Shown piece by piece: positions 14,503-14,808 of a DNA stretch of 14,808 bases. Source of the DNA: an uncultured Bacilli bacterium. Lineage in GTDB: Bacteria > Bacillota_I > Bacilli_A > RF39 > UBA660. Both the position numbers and the translations under genes were made by a program. The notes under the pieces are model-generated. The model ran no database searches, was not told the origin of the DNA, and worked only from the letters and a program-made list of their open reading frames with translations. The stretch spans positions 1-14,808 of the forward strand of contig CANQXM010000021.1 of NCBI GenBank assembly GCA_947627835.1. Reading direction: 5' to 3'. Each line of letters begins with the position of its first letter. The stretch's first letter is position 1.

Positions 14503-14808
14503 TTAAATACTTTTTTTGATTTCTTCAAGTTCTTCTTTTGTAATCTTTGTTGCTTTCATAATAACTTCCTCAGGAGTATTATCTTTTAGCAAACTCTTAA
14601 TGATTTCTTTTTGATTATCCTGAACTGCTTGTTTGTTTGCCTCTTTAACTTTCTTTTCGATTACATCTGCAAGCAACTCCGGTTTTGTTTCATAGATCTC
14701 TTGCATGAGTGATTTTTCATATTGATCATAGTCAATATAAAGTAAATCATCATATTCTTCATTTAATGTATCTAGTTTCTTTTCCACACTTTTCATCATC
14801 CCACTCTC
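14503..14808 (-). CDS. C-terminal part of a Rpn/PD-(D/E)XK-transposase-family-like protein (partial)
   Basis: The frame is open to the right edge: GAG AGT GGG precede two ATG codons at 14799 and 14796, so the true start is probably outside the window. The visible 101 residues are helical and charged, with DYDDLLYIDYDQYEKS-like text and a C-terminal run ending KEIIKSLLKDNTPEEVIMKATK then a Lys/Glu-rich helix. C-terminal helices with a NTPEEVIMKATKITKEEL-like pattern are common in Rpn/YhgA-like recombination-promoting nucleases of Firmicutes. The nuclease domain, if present, is not in view. It could instead be a small stand-alone protein from 14799, since GAGAGTGGG could serve as a weak ribosome binding site. 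Confidence 0.55.
   Translation of the reverse strand, partial: ESGMMKSVEKKLDTLNEEYDDLLYIDYDQYEKSLMQEIYETKPELLADVIEKKVKEANKQAVQDNQKEIIKSLLKDNTPEEVIMKATKITKEELEEIKKSI

Noticed and set aside
1..14808. CRISPR arrays, tRNA or rRNA genes, riboswitches.
   Set aside because: No regularly spaced repeats, cloverleaf-like segments or conserved structured leaders were seen. Gaps between genes are at most about 205 bp and are accounted for by promoters and terminators.

Overview
The window is AT-rich and every supported gene lies on the minus strand. Start sites carry strong GGAGG/AGGTG-type ribosome binding sites, promoters are sigma-A-like, and several secreted proteins have Gram-positive-type signal peptides. 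TGA is used as a stop (ends of the 2668, 9422 and 9955 genes) and TGG encodes Trp, so the code is the standard bacterial one. I infer a low-GC monoderm Bacillota/Bacilli-like bacterium that has peptidoglycan. I cannot name the species.

The backbone is a conjugation-type type IV secretion system (T4SS), read from right to left. Operon A (14361 down to 11300) encodes three secreted, membrane-anchored proteins. Operon B (8211 down to 887) encodes a fourth such protein, a peptidoglycan amidase with the same C-terminal anchor, a VirB6/TrbL-like channel protein, a PrgI/VirB3-like protein and a VirB4 ATPase split into two overlapping genes. A terminator at about 851-882 closes operon B. A separately promoted membrane protein with an acidic N-terminal tail follows and runs off the left edge. 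No relaxase, VirD4 coupling protein or origin of transfer is visible, so this is part of a larger element.

Five proteins (6015, 7294, 11300, 11756 and 13015) share a C-terminal module of two membrane segments. It has an invariant proline and an FxKA...DE(I/L)xK loop, and in four copies it ends in CxxCxxxxPxxC. It resembles T4SS pilin (VirB2/TrbC-type) domains, here fused to different extracellular parts: a long ectodomain, a Zn amidase, a possible cyclophilin-like fold, or almost nothing. This is the most unusual feature of the window.

Between operons A and B, flanked by two close paralogues of that pilin-like family (11300 and 7294), sits a visibly more AT-rich cargo block (about 8312-11276). 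It holds (i) an AAA/ABC-type ATPase translationally coupled to a small RloB/TOPRIM-like protein, resembling AbiL/PARIS-type two-gene phage-defence modules, and (ii) a Fic AMP-transferase-family protein with an N-terminal helix-turn-helix. The Fic promoter matches consensus perfectly and carries two near-identical 14-bp palindromes. Each cargo unit has its own promoter and intrinsic terminator.

At the right edge, the C-terminal end of an Rpn/PD-(D/E)XK-transposase-family-like protein precedes operon A.
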